From the NCBI GenBank assembly GCA_949987705.1, contig OX465286.1, positions 16,939,676 to 17,003,675 of the forward strand: DNA of 64,000 nucleotides, given 5' to 3'. A program made the position numbers and the translations under genes. Shown piece by piece: positions 30,101-40,500 of this stretch; the first letter of the stretch is position 1, and every line of letters starts with the position of its first letter. Below the pieces are notes generated by a model that was not told the origin of the DNA, ran no database searches, and saw only the letters and a program-made list of their open reading frames with translations. This DNA comes from Thereva unica. Taxonomy: Eukaryota; Arthropoda; Insecta; Diptera; Therevidae.

Positions 30101-30487
30101 AGGGACCCCTTTGAAAATTTTCCGGTTTTGGGAAAATTCTGGAGTGGCCCTTTTTTGGATGGGAAATTGTTAGGGACCTCCCAGGGAGGCTGTGAATTCA
30201 ATCCCACCCCGGGCTGACCAGTATTTCCCGAGATAATGGGCATTCTGCAGCCCCGCTTGGGGAAATCACAAAACAGGGGATATCTCCCGAACCCCTTGGG
30301 ATTTCTGGACCAAATCAAGTGCGCTGAACTCGGGGGAGCGAGCCCTTTCCAACGATACCCCATTCATTAAGATCCCAGCACTTTCGTGAAATCGACCAAA
30401 AATATCCCTTTGAAAATTTTCCGGTTTTGGGAAAATTCTGGAGTGGCCCTTTTTTGGATGGGAAATTGTTAGGGACCTCCCAGGGAG

Positions 30488-30491
30488 GCTG
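30488..30491 (+). other. Gypsy target-site duplication GCTG, left
   Basis: GCTG before the LTR TG is repeated at 36659-36662. Joining the flanks restores the satellite word ggaggctgtgaattc. Confidence 0.9.
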
Positions 30492-30894
30492 TGTAGTGAC
30501 CGCGTAAAGTTTAATTACCAAACTTTACGCAATGTCACACGACAACACCGACACGATCAAAACGATCAGTCGGAACACTCCATCGATCACCGAACGCAAA
30601 GTTCAGTGATCTTGCCGTTTTGTTCCGTCCCTATCACGACTAGTGATCGAGACCTTTTCCGGCATCTATTTCACTTACCGTCTTCTCCGCGTGTAGACTA
30701 GAATTGAATATTAAAAGTGCGAACGCCAAAAGTAAAAGTCCGAGGAATAATATATTTTTATATATATATGTAATTACGCGGAATAATTGAAGAAACAATA
30801 AAAACTAAACAATAATATTCATTCGAATAAATAATAACAATAAAACTAAAATCAGTGCTTGTTTAATTATAACATCGTGGGCAAGGAAGCCACA
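30492..30894 (+). repeat. Gypsy 5' LTR
   Basis: TGTAGTGACC..AAGCCACA, 403 bp. Near its start gcgtaaagttt (30502-30512) pairs with aaactttacgc (30520-30530) across a 7-base loop, and gtgac/gtcac extends the stem with a gap. Several AATAAA words lie in its last 120 bp. Confidence 0.95.
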
Positions 30895-30895
30895 T

Positions 30896-30909
30896 TGGTG
30901 ACCCCGACG
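30896..30909 (+). other. Gypsy primer-binding site, tRNA-Trp
   Basis: tggtgaccccgacg, one base after the LTR, is complementary to the 3' end of tRNA-Trp (14 bases). Retroviral and CsRn1-type elements that prime with tRNA-Trp carry the same word. Confidence 0.85.
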
Positions 30910-32287
30910 GCGCATTAAATTATATAAAATAAAAAAAATAATTACAAAAGCTCATAGTTGGTGAAAAACAGCGCCTCAAAATCATTTAAAATAAAAGTGC
31001 AGTTCCGAAGTTTCATTTTAAAGTAAAAAATTTTTTTCTTCATAACATAAGGTGAAATAGCGGAAGACATCCAGTTTTACTCCCATTTGCAAATCGATGT
31101 CTATAGAGAAACTACAGTTTCCCGTTCTAAACGCGGGCATGTGAAAGCAGCGTCGACTGTTCTCGAGAAACGGTCTTGACATTTTTGCTTTGAAATAATT
31201 TTCAAGTATAAAATTTTTTGTTATAACAAGAAAATCAAACATTGGTGAAAACCAGCGTCAAAATAGGAAAATAAATATTTAAATTATGTGCTTATTGCAA
31301 TGTCAGCTAATTAAATCACCAGCATTATTAGACAAAGAATAGAAAAAATTTTTGATGTTGACGTGATTTTGGTGTTTATATCACTTTCATTCTTGGAATT
31401 AGTATATTTGCATGCATACCAGCTACTTTAATCGTAACAGTGGGTTTTGGAATTGCCAAATTAGAGCTGCAATCGTAGCTTTATGGTGGTACATAAGATC
31501 GATGTATAAGCATCCAAAGCTTTTGAACCTATGCCAAATCTATTTTTTTTCTCGATTTTTGTATTGGTCGAGAGATATCACCGTAGTGGTTTGATATTAT
31601 TGATATTAAATTGTGCTTTTATAGAGTTTCACTTATTTTAACATTGATTTTTAGTGAAATTTTAATATATAAAATATTCAAACACACAAACTACCGCTGG
31701 AATATTTGACAACAGCAGTTCTGTTGTTCTTTACGTAGCATCAATTATTTATGAGCATCAGCTGTCAGCTTCGTTCGAACTTCAACAAGAAGGTGTTGGT
31801 TACCTTTTGTTTCTCCGATACGCTGTCACACCGTTCTTACTAGCTGCAGCACCGAAATATTACTTATTATCAGCGATATATCGATATTACGAATATCGAA
31901 CCAGCAAACGGAACCAAAGATAATTTTTTTATTACTATTTTTTTTATATATACATATAATTTTATTTTTTTTCTCCATTACATTTTTTTTCTTATTTTTC
32001 TATTTTCTTTTATATATATATATATATATATATTTTATTTAGATATTTTAAATTGAATTTTCCTTTTTAAATATATTAGTATATAACATAACATAATCAC
32101 TTTTACATATATGTACATAAATAATTAAGTTTGTACACGTACATATATACACATATATTTCTTCTGGGCTTGTCATCACACCTATATATATATATTTTTA
32201 CTCGTTCTCCGGATATATATATATACATATATATATAGATTTTTTTTCTCGTTTGTCATCTCATAATCTGTTTTATAAAAAATTAAC
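30910..32287 (+). other. Long untranslated leader of the gypsy element
   Basis: About 1.4 kb between primer site and gag ATG, AT-rich, with no credible gene. It contains a degenerate internal duplication (ttggtgaaaaacagcgcc at about 30958 and ttggtgaaaaccagcg at about 31242), a T-rich stretch, and TA microsatellites at 32012-32032 and 32210-32236. Short upstream open frames exist, for example 31412-31594, so direct scanning to gag seems unlikely. Confidence 0.7.
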
Positions 32288-33190
32288 ATGTCAAGGCAAG
32301 AAGACATTGAGATGGGGGCCTCGCACTTGGACGGACCAAAACCCGGAACTTCGGAAGTTAATGCCGCTTCTGTGTCGAAACTCGACATCCCGAAGTTCTG
32401 GGTACACCAGCCCGCCTCCTGGTTTTACCAGGCCGAAATCATGTTCCAACTGGCGGGCTGTAGGTCTGATAAGTTAAAAGTCTACAATGTTATAGCCGCA
32501 TTGCCGGAAGAGGCGGTAACGGCAATGCGGCTTAGTACTGTAGACCACACCACCTCCTCATACGAGGATATTAAACAGCACCTGCTCGAGAAGTACGGTA
32601 CTTCGGAGAAGCGCCGGCTCGAGCAGCTGCTATCAGTGCAAGAGCCTGGAGATCGGAAACCTTCCGAGTTCCTCCAGGCTCTCAAGGCACTGGCGGGCGG
32701 GTCGTCAGCGGTCAACGATGATCTGATCCGGAACCTGTGGGAGCGGAGGCTTCCACAGGCCATCCAGATCACGTTGGCCACCTCCGCTGACCAAACACTA
32801 GCCGGGCTGGCCACCACGGCGGACAAGGTATGGGAGGTGCTTCCACACGGAGGCGCCTCATACGCGTCCGCCGTCCGCGCAGCTCCAGCCAACGCGGAGC
32901 CCACATTGGTGGCGCTGCAAAGCGCCATCAATAAACTGACGGCTCGGCTAGATAAGCTTGACCGCAGCCAGCGGAAGCCGAGAAGCCGAACACCTGCCAA
33001 TCGGCAGGGCGGCCCTCGACAGCCCTCGGCCAATCGGCCACAAGGGACCAACCAAGCCAGGGGTAGCTTGTGCTATTACCACTACCGTTACGGTAGTGAA
33101 GCACGCAGCTGCAAAGCCCCCTGCAATTACAACGGTGGCCAAGCCAAGCCGGCGAAAAAAAAGGCCACCGCCACCCCTAAAAAAAACTAA
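32288..33190 (+). CDS. Gypsy Gag, CsRn1 type
   Basis: 300 residues. The N-terminal half (about 30-185) has the capsid pattern of CsRn1/Kabuki Gag proteins: KLDIPKFW at 31-38, a WFYQAE helix at about 45-50, and LPEEA at about 72. An alanine-rich linker and a basic region (225-260) follow. The nucleocapsid finger is C262-X2-H265-X9-C275-X3-C279, the unusual CHCC form. It assembles the particle and packages the RNA. The last codons AAA AAA AAC TAA form a slippery site for entry into pol. Confidence 0.92.
   Translation: MSRQEDIEMGASHLDGPKPGTSEVNAASVSKLDIPKFWVHQPASWFYQAEIMFQLAGCRSDKLKVYNVIAALPEEAVTAMRLSTVDHTTSSYEDIKQHLLEKYGTSEKRRLEQLLSVQEPGDRKPSEFLQALKALAGGSSAVNDDLIRNLWERRLPQAIQITLATSADQTLAGLATTADKVWEVLPHGGASYASAVRAAPANAEPTLVALQSAINKLTARLDKLDRSQRKPRSRTPANRQGGPRQPSANRPQGTNQARGSLCYYHYRYGSEARSCKAPCNYNGGQAKPAKKKATATPKKN
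33181..33187 (+). promoter_or_regulatory. -1 ribosomal frameshift site A_AAA_AAC
   Basis: In the gag frame the heptamer reads A AAA AAC and is followed at once by the TAA stop (33188-33190). Pol is open in the -1 frame from 33181, after a TAA at 33178-33180. A_AAA_AAC is among the strongest known -1 slippery heptamers. A perfect 7-bp stem (atgagcg 33208-33214 with cgctcat 33229-33235) lies 20 bases downstream, which is further than usual. Confidence 0.8.
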
Positions 33191-36100
33191 AGGGGCTGGG
33201 GATCGACATGAGCGAGCATATAACCGGCCGCTCATATCGTTTATTCGTCAGAGACACCAACAATCGGATGGACTTTCTGATTGATTCGGGCTCTGACGTT
33301 TCAATTGTTCCCGCCAAGGCGTTCCCGGCCCATAACGGTAGCCCGAACGTCCTTCTGTACGCGGCCAACGGATCACTGATCCGAACTTTCGGCACAAAGT
33401 TGCTTGAACTTGAACTCGGCTTACGCCGACGATATGTTTACAACTTTATTATAGCCGACACCACTAAAGCCATTATCGGGGCGGACTTCTTAACGAAGTT
33501 CAAATTGTCCGTCGATTTTGAATATCGGCATTTAGTCGACAAGCGCACGAAGTTTCGAATTAACGTGTGCGCTACCGTCGACTACAACCCCGAAACATTT
33601 CCATGCCGAGTTATTGGCATATACAAAGAGCTATTAACGAAGTACGCTTCGTTAACAAAACCGCCCAATTTTAACCTTCCGGTTAAACACAATGTGCAAC
33701 ACCACATTGTAACTAAAGGGCAATTACCATTTGTCACCGCTCGGCGACTCCATCCGGAGAAACTGAAGGTGGCAAAGTTAGAGTTTGACCATATGGTCCA
33801 ATTGGGGATTTGTCGACCTTCGTCGTCCCCCGCAGCATCTCCGCTTCATCTGGTTCCTAAACGGGACTCTCATGATTGGAGGCCATGCGGCGACTACCGT
33901 CGCCTTAATGCTGTCACTGTGCCGGATAGATATCCGATCCCGCATATACAGAATTTCTCCGTGAATCTTCACGGCTGCACAATATTTTCAAAGGTTGACT
34001 TGGTACGTGCATACCATCACATACCAATCGCCCCAGAAGACGTGCATAAGACTGCACTCATTACGCCATTCGGCCTATATGAGTTTACACGTATGCCATT
34101 CGGCTTACGAAATGCAGCCCAAACCTTTCAAAGGTTCATAAATGAAGTTACGAGAGATCTCGACTTCGTTTATGTATACTTGGACGATATACTTATCGCC
34201 AGTAAAACCGAGGATGAACATATCGTTCACCTCGAAGAGCTCTTTAAACGCCTCGATAGCTTCGGTTTAACCATCAAGCTAGAGAAATGCGTTTTTGGTG
34301 CAACAGAGATTAAGTTTCTAAGCCACCGCATCACAAAGGATGGAATACTTCCATCCCCCGATCGGGTTCAGGCTATCGTTGATCTCGCACCTCCAACTTC
34401 TGTCAAATCGATCCAGAAGTTTTTGGGAATGGTGAATTTCTATCACCGATTCATCCCAAAATTGGCTGAACAGTTGGTGCCTATAAACGAGCATTTGAGA
34501 GACCTTCTCAACCGCTCACGTGCCAATAAAGTTTTTGACTGGCCAGCAGAATGTCAGGCGGCATTCCTCAAGGTGAAAACCTCGATGGCTGAAGCAACTC
34601 TGCTGAACCATCCAATCGAGGATGCAAAATACAGTCTTACGACTGACGCCTCTGATTATGCAATCGGAGGCGTTTTGGAACAATTCAACGGTCATCGGTG
34701 GCAACCACTAGCTTTTTATTCCAAAAAGCTGTCACCAACAGAACGGAAGTACTCTGCATTCGATCGCGAACTTCTCGCAATCTATGCAGCGATCAAACAC
34801 TTCCGTTATTTCGTTGAAGGACGCAATTTCGTGGTCTATACTGATCACAAACCACTGGTTCGCGCCCTTCACACAAAGACCGAACGATCCCCTCGTCAGA
34901 CCAGACATTTGGGTCTAATCTCTCAGTTTACCACAGACATCAGACATGTGTCTGGTAAACAAAACGTTGTCGCCGACTACTTGTCGCGCTCACTAGCAAC
35001 CGACAACGTCGACTCGGTCACCTTCGACCTGCCTACACTGGCTCAGGCTCAACAAGGTGACACAGAGTTGAAGTCTCTACAAGAGCACCCCAGCAACGAC
35101 TCCCGGGTAAAACTAGTCCTCACACCAATACCATTTACCGCCCATCAGGTGTGGTGTGAAAATAGTATAGGCATTCCTAGGCCTTACATACCCAATTCTC
35201 TACGTAGACTAGCGTTCAACTCCGAACATAGTCTCTCACATCCTGGTATTCGCGCTACAAGACGAGCCGTTACCAAGAAATACTTCTGGCCATCGATCAA
35301 TAAAGACTGCAATGAGTGGTCTCGATCATGCCTAGGTTGCCAAAAGTCCAAAGTTTCACGACATACCAAATCTCCATTGGAAGCTTTCAAACTTCCAAAT
35401 AATAGATTTGACCATATCCATATGGATATAGTGGGACCCCTACCCCCATCTCGTGGATACTCTTATATCTTAACGATAGTCGATAGATTCACGCGATGGC
35501 CTGAGGCATACCCAATTCGGGATATCTCAGCTTATACAGTGGCAAGAAAATTCGTCACTGAATTTGTCCCACGGTTCGGCGTACCTCTTGAGATCACAAC
35601 CGATCAAGGTACGCAGTTCGAATCGAAACTGTTCAATGAAGTTGCCAAATTACTCGGCACTCATCGAATCCGGACCACCGCCTACCACCCGCAAGCAAAC
35701 GGGATGGTTGAACGGTTCCACAGGCAACTAAAAGCAGCCTTAATGGCAAGGGACAACACTACTCATTGGAGTGAAGACTTGCCCTTTGTCATGTTAGGCA
35801 TACGCACGGCAATTAAGACCGACTTACAATGCTCACCAGCCGAGCTCGTATACGGTCAGAATCTGAGACTTCCCAATTCGATTTCTATCCCAACGGATGA
35901 GAATCCAATTGAAGAATCAGAATTCCTCTCTCGCCTTCGTTCTCACATGCAGAACATTAAGGCAATACATCCTCGGCAGCCCGTCCAAAAGGATGTCTAT
36001 GTGCCAGAAGCCCTGGAGAACGCCGACTACGTTTTCATACGTGTCGACAGAGTTCGAAAACCTTTCGAACCTCCATACGAGGGCCCATATGAAGTAATCA

Positions 36101-36234
36101 AACGATTACGAAAACACTTCGTCGTCAAATTGAACGGCACAACCAAGTCAATATCCATTGACAGGCTAAAGCCAGCCTTCGGTTGTGACCGCGACAACGA
36201 AGCTAAGCCGTCTAAAGCGGTAACATTCCGTTAA
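33181..36234 (+). CDS. Gypsy Pol polyprotein, expressed by -1 frameshift
   Basis: The frame opens at 33181; the first ATG is 33208, giving 1008 residues from there. Counting from that ATG: aspartic protease D26 in LIDSGSD with GADF at 91-94; reverse transcriptase at about 180-410 with D264 and YLDD at 324-327; RNase H D480, E521, D546 and D590; integrase zinc finger H674, H678, C708, C711; catalytic D740, D799 and E835, a D-D-35-E spacing; basic C-terminus to 1008. Everything needed for reverse transcription and integration is present without a stop. The ATG could serve as an independent start, but the slippery site makes Gag-Pol fusion more likely. No envelope gene follows. Confidence 0.93.
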   Translation, partial: KKLKGLGIDMSEHITGRSYRLFVRDTNNRMDFLIDSGSDVSIVPAKAFPAHNGSPNVLLYAANGSLIRTFGTKLLELELGLRRRYVYNFIIADTTKAIIGADFLTKFKLSVDFEYRHLVDKRTKFRINVCATVDYNPETFPCRVIGIYKELLTKYASLTKPPNFNLPVKHNVQHHIVTKGQLPFVTARRLHPEKLKVAKLEFDHMVQLGICRPSSSPAASPLHLVPKRDSHDWRPCGDYRRLNAVTVPDRYPIPHIQNFSVNLHGCTIFSKVDLVRAYHHIPIAPEDVHKTALITPFGLYEFTRMPFGLRNAAQTFQRFINEVTRDLDFVYVYLDDILIASKTEDEHIVHLEELFKRLDSFGLTIKLEKCVFGATEIKFLSHRITKDGILPSPDRVQAIVDLAPPTSVKSIQKFLGMVNFYHRFIPKLAEQLVPINEHLRDLLNRSRANKVFDWPAECQAAFLKVKTSMAEATLLNHPIEDAKYSLTTDASDYAIGGVLEQFNGHRWQPLAFYSKKLSPTERKYSAFDRELLAIYAAIKHFRYFVEGRNFVVYTDHKPLVRALHTKTERSPRQTRHLGLISQFTTDIRHVSGKQNVVADYLSRSLATDNVDSVTFDLPTLAQAQQGDTELKSLQEHPSNDSRVKLVLTPIPFTAHQVWCENSIGIPRPYIPNSLRRLAFNSEHSLSHPGIRATRRAVTKKYFWPSINKDCNEWSRSCLGCQKSKVSRHTKSPLEAFKLPNNRFDHIHMDIVGPLPPSRGYSYILTIVDRFTRWPEAYPIRDISAYTVARKFVTEFVPRFGVPLEITTDQGTQFESKLFNEVAKLLGTHRIRTTAYHPQANGMVERFHRQLKAALMARDNTTHWSEDLPFVMLGIRTAIKTDLQCSPAELVYGQNLRLPNSISIPTDENPIEESEFLSRLRSHMQNIKAIHPRQPVQKDVYVPEALENADYVFIRVDRVRKPFEPPYEGPYEVIKRLRKHFVVKLNGTTKSISIDRLKPAFGCDRDNEAKPSKAVTFR

Positions 36235-36243
36235 CGCTACGCT

Positions 36244-36253
36244 GGGGGGGGAG
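36244..36253 (+). other. Gypsy polypurine tract
   Basis: An eight-G run followed by AG (ggggggggag) stands just before the 3' LTR, separated from it only by TA. Confidence 0.8.
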
Positions 36254-36255
36254 TA

Positions 36256-36658
36256 TGTAGTGACCGCGTAAAGTTTAATTACCAAACTTTACGCAATGTC
36301 ACACGACAACACCGACACGATCAAAACGATCAGTCGGAACACTCCATCGATCACCGAACGCAAAGTTCAGTGATCTTGCCGTTTTGTTCCGTCCCTATCA
36401 CGACTAGTGATCGAGACCTTTTCCGGCATCTATTTCACTTACCGTCTTCTCCGCGTGTAGACTAGAATTGAATATTAAAAGTGCGAACGCCAAAAGTAAA
36501 AGTCCGAGGAATAATATATTTTTATATATATATGTAATTACGCGGAATAATTGAAGAAACAATAAAAACTAAACAATAATATTCATTCGAATAAATAATA
36601 ACAATAAAACTAAAATCAGTGCTTGTTTAATTATAACATCGTGGGCAAGGAAGCCACA
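36256..36658 (+). repeat. Gypsy 3' LTR
   Basis: 403 bp, no difference from 30492-30894 seen by eye. It carries the same terminal palindrome. Confidence 0.95.
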
Positions 36659-36662
36659 GCTG
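36659..36662 (+). other. Gypsy target-site duplication GCTG, right
   Basis: Same four bases as 30488-30491. The satellite continues with tgaattcaatcccacc. Confidence 0.9.
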
Positions 36663-37692
36663 TGAATTCAATCCCACCCCGGGCTGACCAGTATTTCCCG
36701 AGATAATGGGCATTCTGCAGCCCCGCTTGGGGAAATCACAAAACAGGGGATATCTCCCGAACCCCTTGGGATTTCTGGACCAAATCAAGTGCGCTGAACT
36801 CGGGGGAGCGAGCCCTTTCCAACGATACCCCATTCATTAAGATCCCAGCACTTTCGTGAAATCGACCAAAAATATCCCTTTGAAAATTTTCCGGTTTTGG
36901 GAAAATTCTGGAGTGGCCCTTTTTTGGATGGGAAATTGTTAGGGACCTCCCAGGGAGGCTGTGAATTCAATCCCACCCCGGGCTGACCAGTATTTCCCGA
37001 GATAATGGGCATTCTGCAGCCACCTTGCGGAAATCACAAAAGAGGGGATATCTCCCGAACCCCTTGGGATTTCTGGACCAAACCAAGTGCGCTGAACTCG
37101 GGGGAGCGAGCCCTTTCCAACGATACCCCATTCATTAAGATCCCAGCACTTTCGTGAAATCGACCAAAAATATCCCTTTGAAAATTTTCCGGTTTTGGGA
37201 AAATTCTGGAGTGGCCATTTTTTGGATGGGAAATTGTTAGGGACCTCCCAGCGAGGCTGTGAATTCAATCCCACCCCGGGCTGACCAGTATTTCCCGAGA
37301 TAATGGGCATTCTGCAGCCCCGCTTGGGGAAATCACAAAAGAGGGGATATCTCCCGAACCCCTTGGGATTTCTGGACCAAATCAAGTGCGCTGAACTCGG
37401 GGGAGCGAGCCCTTTCCGACGATACCCCATTCATTAAGATCCCAGCACTTTCGTGAAATCGACCAAAAATATCCCAAGGGGTACCCCTTTGAAAATTTTC
37501 CGGTTTTGGGAAAATTCTGGAGTGGCCCTTTTTGGGATGGGAAATTGTTAGGGACCTCCCAGGGAGGCTGTGAATTCAATCCCACCCCGGGCTGACCAGT
37601 ATTTCCCGAGATAATGGGCATTCTGCAGCCCCGCTTGGGGAAATCACAAAAGAGGGGATAACTCCCGAACCCCTTGGAATTTCTGGACCAAA

Positions 37693-40500
37693 TCAAGTGC
37701 GCTGAACTCGGGGGAGCGAGCTCTTTCCAACGATACCCCATTCATTAAGATCCCAGCACTTTCGTGAAATCGACCAAAAATATCCCTTTGAAAATTTTCC
37801 GGTTTTGGGAAAATTCTGGAGTGGCCCTTTTTTGGATGGGAAATTGTTAGGGACCTCCCAGGGAGGCTGTGAATTCAATCCCACCCCGGGCTGACCAGTA
37901 TTTCCCGAGATAATGGGCATTCTGCAGCCCCCCTTGGGGAAATCACAAATGAGGGGATAACTCCCGAACCCCTTGGAATTTCTGGACCAAATCAAGTGCG
38001 CTGAACTCGGGGGAGCGAGCTCTTTCCAACGATACCCCATTCATTAAGATCTCAGCACTTTCGTGAAATCGACCAAAAATATCCCTTTGAAAATTTTCGG
38101 GTTTTGGGAAAATTCTGGAGTGGCCCTATTTTGGTTGGGAAATTGTTAGGGACCTCCCAAGGAGGCTGTGAATTCAATCCCACCCCGGGCTGACCAGTAT
38201 TTCCCGAGATAATGGGCATTCTGCAGCCCCGCTTGGGGAAATCACAAAAGAGGGGATATCTCCCGAACCCCTTGGGATTTCTGGACCAAATCAAGTGCGC
38301 TGAACTCGGGGGAGCGAGCCCTTTCCAACGATACCCCATTCATTAAGATCCCAGCACTTTCGTGAAATCGACCAAAAATATCCCAAGGGGTACCCCTTTG
38401 AAAATTTTCCGGTTTTGGGAAAATTCTGGAGTGGCCCTTTTTTGGATGGGAAATTGTTAGGGACCTCCCAGGGAGGCTGTGAATTCAATCCCACCCCGGG
38501 CTGACCAGTATTTCCCGAGATAATGGGCATTCTGCAGCCCCGCTTGGGGAAATCACAAAAGAGGGGATATCTCCCGAACCCCTTGGGATTTCTGGACCAA
38601 ATCAAGTGCGCTGAACTCGGGGGAGCGAGCCCTTTCCAACGATACCCCATTCATTAAGATCCCAGCACTTTCGTGAAATCGACCAAAAATATCCCAAGGG
38701 GTACCCCTTTGAAAATTTTCCGGTTTTGGGAAAATTCTGGAGTGGCCCTTTTTTGGATGGGAAATTGTTAGGGACCTCCCAGGGAGGCTGTGAATTCAAT
38801 CCCACCCCGGGCTGACCAGTATTTCCCGAGATAATGGGCATTCTGCAGCCCCCTTGGGGAAATCACAAAAGAGGGGATATCTCCCGAATCCCTTGGAATT
38901 TCTGGACCAAATCAAGTGCGCTGAACTCGGGGGAGAGAGCCCTTTCCAACGATACCCCATTCATTAAGATCCCAGCACTTTCGTGAAATCGACCAAAAAT
39001 ATCCCAAGGGACCCCTTTGAAAATTTTCCGGTTTTGGGAAAATTCTGGAGTGGCCCTTTTTTGGATGGGAAATTGTTAGGGACCTCCCAGGGAGGCTGTG
39101 AATTCAATCCCACCCCGGGCTGACCAGTATTTCCCGAGATAATGGGCATTCTGCAGCCCCGCTTGGGGAAATCACAAAAGAGGGGATATCTCCCGAACCC
39201 CTTGGGATTTCTGGACCAAATCAAGTGCGCTGAACTCGGGGGAGCGAGCCCTTTCCAACGATACCCCATTCATTAAGATCCGAGCACTTTCGTGAAATCG
39301 ACCAAAAATATCCCAAGGGACCCCTTTGAAAATTTTCCGGTTTTGGGAAAATTCTGGAGTGGCCCTTTTTTGGATGGGAAATTGTTAGGGACCTTCCAGG
39401 GAGGCTGTGAATTCAATCCCACCCCGGGCTGACCAGTATTTCCCGAGATAATGGGCATTCTGCAGCCCCGCTTGGGGAAATCACAAAACAGGGGATATCT
39501 CCCGAACCCCTTGGGATTTCTGGACCAAATCAAGTGCGCTGAACTCGGGGGAGCGAGCCCTTTCCGACGATACCCCATTCATTAAGATCCCAGCACTTTC
39601 GTGAAATCGACCAAAAATATCCCAAGGGGTACCGCTTTGAAAATTTTCCGGTTTTGGGAAAATTCTGGAGTGGCCCTTTTTTGGATGGGAAATTTTTAGG
39701 GACCTCCCAGGGAGGCTGTGAATTCAATCCCACCCCGGGCTGACCAGTATTTCCCGAGATAATGGGCATTCTGCAGCCCCGCTTGGGGAAATCACAAAAG
39801 AGGGGATATCTCCCGAACCCCTTGGGATTTCTGGACCAAATCAAGTGCGCTGAACTCGGGGGAGCGAGTCCTTTCCAACGATACCGCATTCATTAAGATC
39901 CCAGCACTTTCGTGAAATCGACCAACAATATCCCAAGGGGTACCCCTTTGAACATTTTCCGGTTTTGGGAAAATTCTGGAGTGGCCCTTTTTTGGATGGG
40001 AAATTGTTAGGGACCTCCCAGGGAGGCTGTGAATTCAATCCCACCCCGGGCTGACCAGTATTTCCCGAGATAATGGGCATTCTGCAGCCCCCCTTGGGGA
40101 AATCACAAAAGAGGGGATATCTCCCGAACCCCTTGGGATTTCTGGACCAAATCAAGTGCGCTGAACTCGGGGGAGCGAGCCCTTTCCAACGATACCCCAT
40201 TCATTAAGATCCGAGCACTTTCGTGAAATCGACCAAAAATATCCCAAGGGACCCCTTTGAAAATTTTCCGGTTTTGGGAAAATTCTGGAGTGGCCCTTTT
40301 TTGGATGGGAAATTGTTAGGGACCTCCCAGGGAGGCTGTGAATTCAATCCCACCCCGGGCTGACCAGTATTTCCCGAGATAATGGGCATTCTGCAGCCCC
40401 CCTTGGGGAAATCACAAAAGAGGGGATATCTCCCGAACCCCTTGGGATTTCTGGACCAAATCAAGTGCGCTGAACTCGGGGGAGCGAGCCCTTTCCAACG
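37693..40500 (+). repeat. Higher-order repeat, 5.2-5.5-kb pair, copy 1
   Basis: Marker variants are ccctattttggttggg (38124), gggagagagccc (38931) and taccgcattc (39882). They recur at 43638, 44445 and 45087. The offset drops from 5514 to 5205, so copy 2 has lost one 309-bp monomer. Confidence 0.75.

Larger units (their letters stand above)
24146..30491 (+). repeat. Satellite block B, mixed 299/309/311-bp monomers
   Basis: Direct continuation of block A after the BEL insertion. Three length classes occur, set by what follows atatccc: nothing (299), aaggggtacccc (311) or aagggacccc (309). The 309 class is common from 26400 to 30100. A distinctive variant with ggccctattttggttggg is seen at about 26145 and 27053. 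The block ends at 30491, where the gypsy element inserted. Confidence 0.95.
30492..36658 (+). mobile_element. Complete Ty3/gypsy LTR retrotransposon, CsRn1 type
   Basis: The 6167-bp element has two 403-bp LTRs that are identical as far as I can read, a tRNA-Trp primer site, a long leader, gag, pol in the -1 frame, a polypurine tract and a 4-bp duplication. The tRNA-Trp primer together with a Cys-His-Cys-Cys gag finger, instead of the usual CCHC, is the hallmark of the CsRn1 clade (with Kabuki of silkworm). Coding regions are intact, so the copy is young and potentially mobile. It sits in a satellite monomer in the opposite orientation to the BEL element. Confidence 0.95.

Noticed and set aside
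32482..33284. Long open frames on the other frames and strand over gag
   Set aside because: Shadows of the GC-richer gag coding sequence. Gag has the CHCC finger and the frameshift site in its own frame.
17414..36234. Envelope-like third gene in either LTR element
   Set aside because: No open frame lies between the end of pol and the 3' LTR in either element (97 bp and 21 bp, respectively).
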